Origin: Glebionis coronaria
Taxonomy: Eukaryota; Streptophyta; Magnoliopsida; Asterales; Asteraceae
Assembly: GCA_025667525.1 (NCBI GenBank)
Contig: CM046878.1
Coordinates: 511,508,274-511,572,273, forward strand
Length of the DNA: 64,000 nucleotides
Direction: 5' to 3'
Part shown: one piece after another, positions 31,601 through 44,296 of the stretch
Layout of the letters: each line of letters begins with the position of its first letter
Position numbering within the stretch: the first letter of the stretch is position 1
Position numbers and translations under genes: made by a program
The notes under the pieces: model-generated
Told to the model about the DNA's origin: nothing
The model's input: the letters and a program-made list of their open reading frames with translations, nothing else
Database searches by the model: none

Positions 31601-34600
31601 GGTTCTTTTGTACGGCTTCGTTTCTCGTGTCCGTTTTTCCTTGTTTCTTGTGATCTTTTGTCTTTTTCACGATATCCATACCTAAAATACACAAGTAAAC
31701 AAACACAAGCATATATATTGTATTTTATGACATTAAAAGCCCGAAAAGAACGATGAGATCATGTATAAATGCCATCTCATCAAATATCCACAAAGTATAA
31801 TCATATAGTTGGGATAAGTCCAATATGCGATTCATCAAATATCATCCAAAACCGATCAATATACTTTCAAGTATACTCTATCGCAATTTTGAATTGTCTT
31901 AGTTTAATAATATTCCCATATTATTAATCGACAACGGGCATTTAGCATAGCAATTTATTCATGTATTAAAACATGTAAAATAGGATACAAAATTAAATAA
32001 CAAGAATAAACGAAACCCAATCTTTATTCTGTTAAATAATAATGTCTTAATATCTTTTATCCATATACTAAATAGATCAATGCATGAAAAACATGGTTGA
32101 TGCATCATGTCTCTAGTAGTGACCTTCACACTTGTTTGGCAAAGCATAAAACAACCAATCTTGACCTATTGGAATTTTGAGAATACTTTCTTCAATAATT
32201 CAATTATTGAAGTTCTTGCACATGTGCATTCAAATAGTTTGATATTGCCTCATGGTACCAAAATTGTGAAACATCCTTGATCACCAATTTATTATACTAA
32301 ACTTCCAATAACTCATCTGAATTTCAAAGTATTCTAATTCTTTAATATATAATGCAACTTTAATCAACATGTCATCTCCAAAGATCCCATGATTAATATT
32401 GAGTGTTACCTCAATTATATCTTTTCCAAATTTTTGATCACTTGTCAATTAAAGATATAAATATGTTACCTATAATATCTATTATGTAATATTTGATTCC
32501 AACTAAATATCTAAGTTTGTTGGCTATGATAATTTGCACAACTATTGAAAAATTACTCATCTATAGAATATGGAAGCTGATCCAAGACAAGGATGTTATT
32601 CTATATCCAAACATATTATTTCAGAATATTCATTACACAACTTATTTAATAACTTTCAAATAGATTAATATATTCGAATCATCTTGCATTTTAAGCATGA
32701 TATAAGTACAACGTGATACACATGAAAATTTCTCAAACCAGATTTAGATTTCTTCTTGTTCTAAATATACATATAAACTTACTACATGGCATATTATGTT
32801 GTATTTCTACCGCATAAATAAATAAATTTATTTGTTACAAGGTTATGTATCTTATTTTCTAAATATCCAAAGAAAAGTTTCAATTCAAATCTAAACCAAA
32901 TCAACATTTAATTTGAATGAAATTTACTTTCTTATATGTCTATCCAACATATATAATTTAATAAAATAACCATAATACTCCCACTAGCTTTTAGGAATAC
33001 TTAGAAATCATTTTATTCAAATTTAAATCCAATCTTTATTTTAATTTAAACATAAAAATAATATCCTAGATGCCTGCATTTATTCATTCATGGATAATTT
33101 GCACTTTGTACTTTTCCAAGATTAATTTAAATTAATAAACTCCTTTCGATTACTTAAGTCAATGCTCAAGTAGTCATTCAAGAAAGAGTTCATAGATATT
33201 CAATTTTGTCAATTAAAATATGACCACCAAAATCTTTATATATTTTATGCATTTAGGAAAGAATACTCAATCATAATTAATTTACTTAAGTGTGATTAAT
33301 AATCTATTCATAATACATACATTAAATATGTGTACAATCTTGTCCATATAATCTCGACACAAGGATTTAAACCACCACAATGGTCGTTTCTACCTTTCTT
33401 TGACGAAACTTATCTTTAATTTCTAGTCAAACTATTTAAGATAAACCAAATCTAAATTCACTATCTTGTTTGGACAACATCTATAACATTCATAGTATGA
33501 GTAGTTTACCCAAGTCAATATTTGGTAACGATTATTTGTAACTCATAATTCTCAGCATATTGCTCGTATATCCGAGATATCCTTGCGGACCTATGAGTTA
33601 AATTCATTTATCTTGAGAGTTAGCATTAACACGCTTACCTCATGATAATTACTAGTGCATTTAAGAAGATTATGTATTTTGTAATTTTATCTTTCAATAT
33701 CAAAACTCCCACTTGCTTTTAGCAACTTAAAGTTAATCTTTAAATACAAGGCAAATAGATCAACACCTCAACGTTATCTATTTTGGGACTTTACATAACA
33801 CAATGACAGTTCCTATCTCTTTGTTTTCTAACAACCCACTTCATAAGTAGTTTAGCAAAATCCAAACTTCATTTAAGACATAATGTGATTCATCACACTC
33901 CATATATAATGGTATCTTATTAATCTTCTTAGCTCAAGTCATAATCAACTTTCTAACCTTGATATCTTTTGGAAGAAAGAAAGATATAGTTATCTTGAAT
34001 CAAACATCACCATCATATTGAGAGTTTGATTATCCTAACATACCATAACAATGTTGTATTTCCTTTAGGGAAATATTGTAAGTCAATCTTAACAATATTA
34101 AGACAAAATTATATCTTTCGGTTTATCTATATACCAACTAAATCATCTTAATAGTAAAATAGATTTCCTAACCATTTTGCATGCTTTATAACTCAAGTAC
34201 TTCTAATATAGAGTCACTTCATTTTCATGTCTTTAAAACATAGAAGTTATAAATCCATCATACGTTTTAAGTCATTTGAAAATGACTCCATGTATATGTC
34301 TTTAACAAAAAGAGATAATACATTAACGTTTTACTTTATATTATACGTCTATGTTTGTGACTTTATACAATAAATCATAAACATGTATAACTAAAGTAAT
34401 CATGAACACCACTAGGTTTCATTAATCTTTTCAAGTCAATTCACTACTATGTCTATTTATGTAATTCCAAGAATACACAAATATTTTAGTTTAATAGTAT
34501 AAGATTACTCTATGTTTCTTATGTCATTCCAAGAATTATCCATTCCAAAATAATTCACGCCCGATCTCACGACATGTGGATATTTAACGCTTGTATTTAC

Positions 34601-37171
34601 AATTTAGTCCAAGCTCTCACATGACTAAAACAAAACAACAAGTGTTTCTTAATTTTAATGATATATATACTTTTAAGTAGTCTTTAATAATCATATTGAC
34701 ACATGATCTAACTTTCATCTAATTATTAATTAGATCGTTAGTCTTTTATCTTGAAGTTAAGAGAATCATATCTTTATGAGTTGTTTCTTGCACATAATAT
34801 TCATTTCTCCCACTTGTGCATGGAACAACCTCATATAATAGATAAACATCATGTCTAACGTTTGTCTATGCAACATATGATTGTGTCATATATACTAGCT
34901 TTTTACATGTAGATGTAGAACCACTCAATCAACAAGAATCAATACATGACTATCCTTTGAAGATAATAGTGTCAATAATTCAAAAGTAATTATCTTAGTA
35001 TATACTAAAGATAACATGGGTTATTACCAAGACTATAAAGCTTGTAACTCCCACTGAATTAGGGAATGTTTAAATAACCTCGAATTCAGTAACAACACAA
35101 TTCTCCCACTAAATTTGACAACATTGAAAATGTTTCATAATCGGTAAAAATAAGTAGTGTTGTGTTTACTTTCTCACACTTTTGAAAAACACATTCGTAA
35201 CAATTAATTACACATTTCGTAACATTTACTTGTAGTGTTTAAGAGTGTACTCTACTTCGTAAATGATGAATTATCCATCAATTGCTTTTAACTTTAAAAA
35301 CTTGACGTGTAATTTCTTTCTTAATATAGGTCTACCAACCCTGCAATGGTATGTAGTGCCTATAAATAGTGAAAGCACAACTACTAGATAAAATATGCTA
35401 GTTTGCCTTTACACCAATTAGCGGTAACCATTCTTAAAATGTAATAACTTAAAATATGCACTTTCTTAACCATTAAAGTTTGCTATGAGTTATGTATTTA
35501 TAATAAGACATTTCTAAAATCCTTATGACTCCTTCTTCACTCATGGAAAAGAGTTTAGGTTTATCTTATCATTGTAAATTGACTCTATCCTCAACCATAT
35601 GGTTTGTAGATCAATAAATGAATGACAAAACCATGTTTACGGTGTAACGTTGCATTAATACATTGTAAAAGAATTTATAAATTTCAATTTTAGTAGTTTC
35701 GATAACAAAATACTTTCAAGAAAATAAAATTACCCCGATAATAATAACCATAGTATTTTCCTTGAAACTAGAATCCATATTGACATAAACCCATTACATC
35801 AGTTGATCTGCTAGTAATGAATGTATAAAACATAGTAACTTGTCGAACAATAATTGACAAACAATTTTCAATTTCTAGATATTTAAGGGATTTACATTTC
35901 CAAAAGAACGTTTTGCATTGCAAACATGTTTCATCTCTTCTGAATGCCTTAAGTTTCCAGATCTCACTGAGTAACTTAATTAAGTCATCTAATCTGAGTA
36001 ACGTAAAACCATCATACGAATTCTCATTCTACGAAAAGTTTTCTCTCCATCACAACATCACCCAAAAATCTCATTTGATGACAAAGTAATTTCAAGTGTT
36101 CGTTAATTAGGAGCATTCGACTTAAATTTTAAGGGTATAAATTTTCGATGTCAAAATCAATGATATGGAGAAGCATGCATACAACTCCATAGCATAAATT
36201 TAATAAAACATTTAGTAAACTTTTTCACGAGACTAAATTTTATACATAAATTATGTTGAGGTATTGGTTAAACCAATTAAAGAATTTACCCCTGACTTAT
36301 TCGCAACGTACTTTTCCTAGAACTCGGCTACGCACAAAGCAATACCCTTATTCATTGTGTTTCGGATGTGAATTTGTGGTAAATCATCCTCAAGGTATAA
36401 TTCAATCAATAATCGTAGGTAAATTCAATTTGACGCACATGCGAGCCGGGAATTTGGTCAGCGACTAATGGCATAACACCTCCTTCCTTAACCGGGTACA
36501 TGACCAGTGGTGCGTTATACCCACTTTATAGTTTGTGAAAAGGAGTAGGCCGTTAGATTATTATTGCAATTCACCAATCAACGTAATCTTATGTAATTTA
36601 AATCTCTAACAAATCATTATTTTAATATGATTTAGTCCATATTATCTATTTTAAAAAAAAACCTTGTTTACAATAATTCAACAATTTTATATAAACAAGT
36701 AAAAAACTAAATCATAAACACATAATAACAATTTATATGTGCAAAAAATAAATCAAATAGCCGCGTGTATACGATTTATTCAATAATCATCAAATCTAGG
36801 TCTTTATATTCATATAAAAGTCTTCCCTAATTCTAGATTTATTGAATCAAATAATCACGTAGCACATAAAATCATAAACATATAATTTTACGATCCATGA
36901 AAACATGCCCTTTATCATGGATTCTCCCTTAAATCTTAACAGTTAAATCTCTACGGATCGTAACCATACATGACATAACAATTAATCATGCAATTTAATC
37001 TAAAATTATCCCACATGTAATTTAAGGTTTCAAAACAATTCTTTTTTTTTATAAAAAATCTGCCAAAACCCACCCTAATTTTAAGAGAACCTAAAAACAT
37101 GTAGTTTTAACTCAAAACAATTATTATTTAAAAAACTTTAGATTTTCGATAATTATAACATGTTAAACATG

Positions 37172-37183
37172 TCTCTGATACCA
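37172..37183 (-). other. Primer binding site of relic F (initiator tRNA-Met)
   Basis: The minus strand reads TGGTATCAGAGA, one base from an LTR-like TGAAAATTT boundary (37185). One mismatch to the canonical plant Copia primer site. Confidence 0.75.
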
Positions 37184-37184
37184 C

Positions 37185-38045
37185 TGAAAATTTATTAATA
37201 TCATAACAGTTATATAAAACCCTAAACGAGATCAAATCACATATAGCGGAAGTGATTTAATAAGATCATAATAACACAATTATAATTAATCAAATTTGGG
37301 TTATGTACCTTTTAGCTAGCGAAGATCCACAAGATAAAGAACGAGGCACCAAATATCGATAAAACCTTATCACCAAGATATAGTATAAAGTAAGACTATA
37401 TTACGTTCTTGTACACACGTAATACAACGAGCTAACCGTGATTCTAGCACGTGTAAACCGAGCTTCAACTTCAATTGGAAAATCTACCCAACAACCCTAG
37501 AGAGAGGGTAGGACAAGATTATTAATAAACCAAAACCAAAGGATAAAAGGAACCCTCAAAAAGGTGTTTTACCTTTTAGTGTTGATCGCAAGAAAGAAAC
37601 CAAACAAACCAAATAACCCTAAGGTTACCTTTAGTTTGTTGATCGCAAGAGGGAGAGAAAGAAAATAATGAGTGAAGAATTATGATGACTAAGGGGTCCT
37701 TATATAGGCCTAATTATCTTGTAGCCCAAGGAAACGAATATAAGGCAAGTTTCCAACCTCCTTCCTCTTTGGTGTAGTCGACGGCCCAAACACCCCTAAG
37801 GGGTGTTCCGGAACCTTCCATTCTTCTTTCTATTAATTCCTCTTTCTATTTATTCCACAACGCTCGTTAATACTTAACTCTTAATTATTTAACGATCGTT
37901 AAAGTTATGTCTCGGTTTAATTTAATAAATACATAAATATATATTTATTAAATAAATTAATAAATATAATAAATATATTTATTAAATGAATTAACTCTTT
38001 ACGTATTGTGTACAATCCCGTAATCTTGAGTTCGATCCTATCACA
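37185..38045 (-). repeat. Probable 5' LTR of relic F
   Basis: Starts TGAAAATTT after the primer site. The outer end is tentatively placed at CCTATCACA (38045) to give TG...CA ends, but no second copy is available to confirm it. A minus-strand TATA box TATATAAG lies at 37699-37706 (context GGCCTATATAAGGACC), followed by a leader with CT-rich stretches. Confidence 0.5.
37699..37706 (-). promoter_or_regulatory. TATA box in LTR of relic F
   Basis: Strong TATATAAGG on the minus strand, about 515 bp before the primer site. Confidence 0.55.
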
Positions 38046-38370
38046 CGACTATTAAATATAAGTCCATAAACTTACAGTGCGTAAGTCATAGTTAGTATTT
38101 TATACCGCCGGAAGTACATGGGCCTAAGGGGGCACACGCTTAGACATCGAGACCATCTTTTATTAAGATATATAATATAATATGGCTATAAATATTATAT
38201 TTACTTAATTTGACGATAGTGAATACTTAACGGTAGTTAGTTAACAAGTTAAAAGGTTTAATGAGGATTAACTAAGAGAGTTAATACTTTTGGGTAATTA
38301 ATGTACTTACTTAATGATAAATATTAGAAAGTCAACAAGTCAATACCAAGGGCGTAGGAGCCTTGGTCGA

Positions 38371-38670
38371 TGTTTAAAATACGTTATTACGTATTTAGGA
38401 AAGATCGGTTACTCCAACGAGATACATCTAGTATGGGCTCGTGATCTAGTAAGTTAACATATAACCCATTAAGCCCACATGTAGGGTGGGCTATATATAC
38501 CCCCTTCTAGCATGTTAGGAGGGGTTGCTTCTCATTTTTCTAATCTAATATTACACTTTCATTTTTTCTCTCCAACATCTCTCTACTTTATCTCTCTAGT
38601 TCTTCATCTATTTCTCTCTCTTTAGATCACCCCATTGGTTATGAAATTCCAAGGATTTCGTAGGCCTTCA
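38371..38670 (+). repeat. 5' LTR of element C
   Basis: 300 bp. TATA box at 38492-38499 (GGGCTATATATACCCC). The R/U5 part is CT-rich. The start TGTTTAAAATACG differs from the TGTTGGAAATATG of the 3' LTR. Confidence 0.92.
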
Positions 38671-38672
38671 AT

Positions 38673-38686
38673 TGGTATCAAGAACC
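38673..38686 (+). other. Primer binding site of element C
   Basis: TGGTATCAAGAACC two bases after the LTR. The first eight bases match the initiator tRNA-Met complement; the remainder diverges. Confidence 0.7.
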
Positions 38687-38924
38687 ATGGGATGATTGGT
38701 TTGTTTTTGTGTTTTTTTTAGTATTGTTTTCGTGGTTTTTAGATCCAAAACCCTAGATCCAAATTTTTTTGTGTTTTTATGGTTTAAACTTCATATAAAT
38801 CATCTACATAGTTGTGGTAGTGATTTGGGTTTTTTTGGGTTTAAAACACAAATAAAAATTGTCGTTTGGCTCGATTTTAGTGCAAATCGACGAAAATTAG
38901 AGTTTTTGCGAAATTCTAATCGTA

Positions 38925-39385
38925 AATTTTGTGAAATTGTCCTTTTTTGCGAATTTCGACAGCTTATTGCGAAATTACTTTATTGCGAAATTGCAGTTCT
39001 TTTTGCGAGATTTTTTCCGAAAATTATTGCTAGATTGTTGAAAATATTGCGAGATTGTTGACATTTTTGCGAGATTTTTTGCGAAAATTAATGCGAGATT
39101 GTTGACATTATTGCGAGATTTTTTGCGAAAATTATTGCAAGGAGATTGTTGACATTATTGCGAGAATTTTTTGCAAAAATTATTGCGAGATTGTGTAAAA
39201 TTATTGCGAGATTGTTAAAACAATGCGATATTAGCTGAGCTAAAATATTGCGAGATTAGCTACTCTATTTTAATGCGAGATCAGGGTCTAAGAATATTGC
39301 GAGATTAGATACTCTAATTTATTGCGAGATCAGGGTCTAAAATATTGCGAGATTTCACTTTAAATATTGCGAGATAAGAAATTTC
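38925..39385 (+). repeat. ATTGCGAGATT word array in the leader of element C
   Basis: Roughly 20 copies of a core TTGCGA(G/A)ATT in about 460 bp of leader between primer site and gag, spaced irregularly (about 15-35 bp). Some longer units repeat as TTGCGAGATTGTTGACATT and TTGCGAGATCAGGGTCTAA. Confidence 0.88.
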
Positions 39386-39598
39386 AATATTCCAAAATTG
39401 TAAAAAACGTGAATTAGAACATTTTTAACGTGAGTATTTTGGACTATACGATTTTGGTTTCTCTCAAAGACATATATAGAGGATTTAATCAACTTTTTTC
39501 ACTAATCAAGGAATCAAGAACGTTTACGGTTTATTCGGTGGTTTGTAAAATCTCGCGAATTTATTTTCCGGTTTCTCCACGAATTGTAAAACTCCGTA

Positions 39599-41520
39599 TT
39601 GTTCTTTCAACAACAAGCACAATTACTTTTTTTCATTGCTCGATCGATAAGTAATCCTTACCTTCATCGAACTTCAATAGAACCGTTGAAATCAAAGTCT
39701 CAAGAGGAAGAATTGCGTCAAATACGAGACAAAGCTAGAGAAACTGGCATAAATTCATTTGGTCTACTTAAATTTCATCTAATGACTCTTACAAAGCTCA
39801 AGGTAGGACGAGAATTTATGGCACTCTTTGGTCAAGATCGTAATGCATTCATAGATTCGATGTTTCTCAACTTGAACCAACTAGCAGAGCACCTCTTCAA
39901 AGAAGAATTTAATCACTCTGCATCGGCACATGCATATAAAGTTCTCGTGAGACAATTTACGCACTTCGTCCTATTCAATATCATTAGATGTGAAGAATCT
40001 GAGATCTGCCAGTCATTTCTTCGAGACACAAATACAGAGGTTCGCGATTTCCATGGTACACTATTGAAATACATGACATCGGTTTCGTCTTCGATTTATA
40101 AAAGATCACAACTTCAACTAGCGTATGATAGTGGAGTGCAAGAATCTACGATGCAGATGCAAGAGGAGAATGGTCATATGGTTGACAATTTGGAGAGTGT
40201 TCAAGATTGCAAGGGCATGGAATCAGAAGGAATGCAGGAACCAATCAGCAAGTCAGAAAATGTTACAACGCCAATGGATGAGGTCCAATTGAATGTTGCA
40301 TCTGATGAATGTATCAATGATATACAGCATGTTGAGCATTCAGAACTTATTTATGATAAACATGGGATGGAAAAGGGTGATAATTATACCAGTTCTGATT
40401 CATCTGATGTGAGTCATAATGGGGGAGAGATTGTTCAGAATGTTGTAGTAAATCATGATAAATGTTTGATGACTATTTCGTTAACCAATTCGGATTCCAA
40501 GATTAAAGAGCTTGGAACGATTTTAGCTCAGCAATATAAAGATCTTGAGGATGCCAAAATTGAATTTTCAAAGAAAATGGATAAATTTGAAAAGTAATTT
40601 GAGAAACTTGAAAATTTAAACATTGTTTTTGAACGAAAATTAAATAAAAAATCCCAAGATTCTAAGGCTGAAAAATATAATTTTTTGAAACAAATTGCTT
40701 TGCTAGAATCTAAGTTGGCATCCCAAGAAATCTTACAAAAGGAACACGATATCTTAAAACAGCGTTATAATGAGTTAAGTAGTTCTATCATAGAGACGAG
40801 GTCTAAAACTCTAGAGCTGACGACTGCGTTAACTACTAAAAATGTTGATTTAAAGGCTCAAGTTTAGAAAAGGGTTTTTGCAATAGCTGCATTGAAAAAC
40901 GGATTGACGAAAATTCAGGGAACTAGTGTGGACACTAAGCTTGAAAAACCATCAATCTTGGGGAAACCGCCTAAAATCAGTCTGTTCGTCAACCGACTAC
41001 ATTCAGATCCGAGAGAGAAAAATCCTCAAGAACGCGGTTTGCCTCTTAAGTTGATATGGTTCATCTTTCTAGACGAATCACTCCACTAACTAGGCCTAAT
41101 GTGATCAAATCAGCCAATGCAAAACCTGTGAACAAGACTACTACTAGTGATTCTAGGCATAGTTCTAAGAATATGCCAAAACATAGGTCGAATAGCGTGC
41201 CTAATAATCACTATGTAGATGCACCTAAGAAAATGACACAAGCAAGAACTAGGATTTCTATATCTCATTCGGGCCCCAAACACGGTGTTTGTTCTGTATG
41301 CATGAAAAGTGTTTTCACGACAAATCATGCGGCTTATGTAACTAAAGTCTTGAAGGAGTTAAAATCCCGTGTGAAAAGAGGGAATCCTAGAGGAAAAAGG
41401 TTTTCTACTGCTAAGTCTTCCGTTGTGCATAAAAAAACCATGTCGCCTAGATCCAATCTAAGGTGGCAACCCACGGGAAAGATCTTTAAATCGGTTAATC
41501 TCCAATGGCTTCCTACATGA
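39599..41520 (+). pseudogene. Element C gag-like gene, decayed
   Basis: One frame runs from about 39599 to 41089 with in-frame stops at 40595-40597 and 40865-40867. It then shifts near 41056 into the frame that ends at 41520. The first true ATG is uncertain; the opening codon here is not ATG. The N-terminal third is a helical domain I do not recognise, followed by an acidic Ser/Asp-rich linker and a long coiled coil (40480-40870). The last about 80 residues contain a Cys-x2-Cys motif (CSVCMKSVF), a KELKSRVKRGNPRGK basic patch and an RWQPTGKIF block, which I recognise from Copia gag polyproteins of Asteraceae. The gag identity rests on that block. Confidence 0.75.
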
Positions 41521-41780
41521 AGGATGTTTCCCTCTAGCCCTATCAAGGTTAACTGTGAACCCCCACATGGTTCTAATATTGATATCGCTAACACATGTGA
41601 AAGTATGTAATTTGTTGATGCAAGCGCAGGTACCGAGATCAAGGATCAACAAGAACGAGGCAGCTATCTCATTGTATATCGCTCCAAACCTTGGCTACAG
41701 AAGAAGCAGATATCTAAGAATCAAGTGTCTCAGGGGATTTATGGTTAATTTTATCAATATGGCTCGCTGTTATATTATAG

Positions 41781-42470
41781 ATTGTGACCCGAACTTCAAA
41801 GAAATGGAAGTTTATCTCGTCAACGATAATTTACCCTCAAAACGATAATTTAAACTTTCTCGGACACGAGCTGGAATTAAAACTATTCAAAAGTTTAAAG
41901 CTCGTGTAAATAGCTCGTCGTTAAATGACAGACCATGACCTGATCTTCAAAGAAAGGAAAGTTTATCGCCGATGATAACTTATCCTCACAACGAGAATAT
42001 AATTTTTCTCGGGCATGAGCTTATATTAAAAACATTCGAAGTTTTTAAGGTCATGCACAATGACTTACAGTAAAATATCAGAATGTTACTCGGGCTTCAA
42101 TTAAAGGAAAGTTTATCACGGACGATAACTTATCCTTAGCAACGAGAAATTCATTTTTCTCGATCATGAGCTTGTATTAAAACATTCCAAGTTTAAAGCT
42201 CAGAAAGGAACGTGTATCTTTTAAATAAGAGAACTTTTCCTCATAACGAGAAATTCATCTTTCTCGGTCATGAGCTTTATGTTAAAAACATTCAAAAGCT
42301 TTTAATCTCATGAAAATGACTTCTATGTATATGTCAGCTTAGGACTCGTTCTTTAGTTAAAAGGAAAGTATATCTTTAATGACAACTTATCCTCACAATG
42401 GGAAGCTTACAACTTCTCGGACTTGAGCTCGTTTAGTAAGATATTCAAAATCCTAAGCTCATGTAATTGG
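41781..42470 (+). repeat. Five tandem-like ~140-bp units with inverted repeats in element C
   Basis: Each unit has the order GGAAAGTTTATC ... ACTTATCCTC(A)CAACGAGAA ... TTCTCGG(T/A)CATGAGCTT ... ATTAAAA(C)ATTC(A)AAAGTTT(A)AAGCTCATG. Starts are near 41781, 41931, 42081, 42200 and 42340. Two hairpins are possible per unit: CGAGAAA with TTTCTCG, and CATGAGCTT with AAG(n)CTCATG. Confidence 0.8.
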
Positions 42471-44296
42471 TTTTCCAAAACGTTGAACATAATTTAATCA
42501 AGAATTTATCAAAATTATTTTGTCTAGATCTTTCAAAAAATTTTGTTCAACAATGTTTGATAAAAAGAGCATCTCTTCTGAAATCGATAATATTTATGAT
42601 CCTAGAAATGTCGTTCAATAATGACACGGGGTTGTAAATAAAGTTCGAGCAGAAGTTTAAATGTTTTAAAATATGCTCAATATGGATTGCTATTATTTTA
42701 GATAGTAACCCGCTTTTCATATTCAAGTGCATTTCACCAAAAAGCTTTGACTAAACAACGGGAATTAATTTTATCGGGCATTGTTTACTTTATAACCATG
42801 TAAGGGATTGTGTTAACGTAATCACATAATCTAACACGAATATAAGTACGCATCAGTGCATTTATCTATTAAAACGAGAGAAATCTTGTTTTTATGAAGT
42901 TATCATCTCTACAAATCGAAGTTCTTTACTATTGGTATCCACATACTTGAATATGCGACTACTCAAACAACGACTACATCTCTTTAGATACAACATAGGT
43001 TAAGAATTGAGGGGGAGCAATTGTCATACATTCTGATTCTTCGATGTCAATTCTTTGTAAATTACCGGTGTTAACTATTGGTGCTAAGACGAAGTATTCA
43101 TCTTTCAATTAGTGTCAAGACGTCATCACCAAGTTTGCAATTAATATCAAGACAACGATACCAATCGTACATGTGGTGTCGAGGAGAAGATAATTTCAGA
43201 CTTTACGGGGGAGACCAACATTCGCCAACAAGATCCACGTGATTCTATTATATGATGTTCTCATCATTTAGGTCCAACCTCGTAAATTATTAATCTTGTG
43301 AATACATTATCATATATGATCTTTTCTCGTGAATATTTATATTTGCGTTTTAAGTACAACCTCATTAACTGGAGGGGGAGCTTGTGAAAATCATGGAGAT
43401 AATTGGATTTGCATTTTTTCTTCTTAAAATTTCATTAAATCAGTTGATATTAAAAACATCGATTGGGTTAATATTTTTATATGGAGGAGAAAATGTGATA
43501 TAATATTGAGATCGACTAATTCAATGGTTTGACTTAATGTCCTGGCTCTTCCCAACATATGTGAAATGTGTTCGAATATCATGGCATATGTTAAGGGGGA
43601 GCAAAATGGATTTGGATATCAAAATGGATTTTATGGTAACATATACTTACCCACAACCCATATATAGGTGACGATTGTGGTGACATAAGGATGGTAGGAT
43701 AAGTTAAGTCCAATGCTTCTTCCAAAACTGGAGGGATCTTCCCAAGAATATTCCATAGCTAGAAATAGTAGTCCTTAGGAAAGATGGAGAAAGATTGTGA
43801 ACGTAGCTGAATGCCGACCAAGTACTTATGTTAGCACTGGAATAATCACAACAAAGTGCTATTTATAACATATTGGTAAGCATTGAAGGGGTTGAAAAAT
43901 GAAAAAGAATTGTAAAGATAAAAGGTCTAAAGAAAGAAGCCCTTCTTACAACTTAGGCAAAAACCGGGTCAAAACATATGTTATTGAGATCATCTTAATG
44001 ATGCTCGATATTCAAGATAGACATCATGGACCCAGTGATGCAATGCACAACCCATCCTAGCTAACTCAGATATCTCTCAAAAGGTATTTGTTTAATCACA
44101 CGAAGATCAACACGTTATCTATCGATTTATTCACTCCGAATAAATTGGTATTGAAAAGGTGGCATCCTCTCCAGCCTTCGATCACTAAAATCCAAAATTC
44201 ACGATCGAGTCTAGAGCCATTTGAGATCATCAATAATCTCATTAGGATCCATTTCCATATTTCCTTGCTTCTTCACACTCTATGAAAAGTAAGAAA

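Larger units (their letters stand above)
1..31782 (-). mobile_element. Element A: Athila-like Ty3/Gypsy LTR retrotransposon, split in three, 3' end outside window
   Basis: The element is read on the minus strand. Its blocks are 26749-31782 (5' LTR, leader, gag start), 13199-15517 (gag, protease) and 1-1144 (reverse transcriptase); the rest of pol and the 3' LTR lie left of position 1. The gaps are filled by element B (15518-26748) and Copia element G (1145-13198). Each insertion is bracketed by a perfect 5-bp duplication of A sequence (AACAT and GAAGT), so the three blocks are one broken element. The primer site matches the 3' end of tRNA-Asp and the gag carries a TTRSGK motif, both known for the Athila/Tat branch. 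Two frameshifts in gag/protease indicate it is no longer functional. Confidence 0.9.
27863..31782 (-). repeat. 5' LTR of element A (about 3.9 kb)
   Basis: The inner end is fixed by the primer site (plus strand TGATCGTGG at 27863). The outer end is inferred at CATCTCATCA (31782), giving TGAT...ATCA termini. The second LTR is outside the window, so the outer boundary is not confirmed by a pair. Support comes from a minus-strand TATA box at 30728-30734 and from a distantly related, oppositely oriented copy at about 45989-49635 with similar spacing. No coding capacity. It is dense in the word GCTTATT on the transcribed strand. Confidence 0.72.
31783..38365 (-). mobile_element. Decayed Copia-like element F (relic, left end cut by element A)
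   Basis: AT-rich sequence without any credible open gene. A minus-strand tRNA-iMet primer site at 37172-37183 next to an LTR-like start (37185) sets orientation: the internal region runs left from 37171 and is cut off by A at 31782. On the minus strand near 32940-33000 the phrase coding KxSGS followed by a damaged tyrosine-valine-Asp-like stretch resembles the end of Copia reverse transcriptase before the YVDD box. The word AGTGGGAG recurs at about 32978, 33705, 34806, 35045 and 35102 (plus strand CTCCCACT). No 3' LTR was identified. Confidence 0.45.

Noticed and set aside
36253..36468. 71-codon open frame on the plus strand
   Set aside because: Inside relic F with no homology I could name; neither strand gives a recognisable gag block.
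27841..37183. tRNA genes at the primer-site matches
   Set aside because: Only the 12-19 nt complement of tRNA 3' ends is present, next to LTR starts; no cloverleaf is there.
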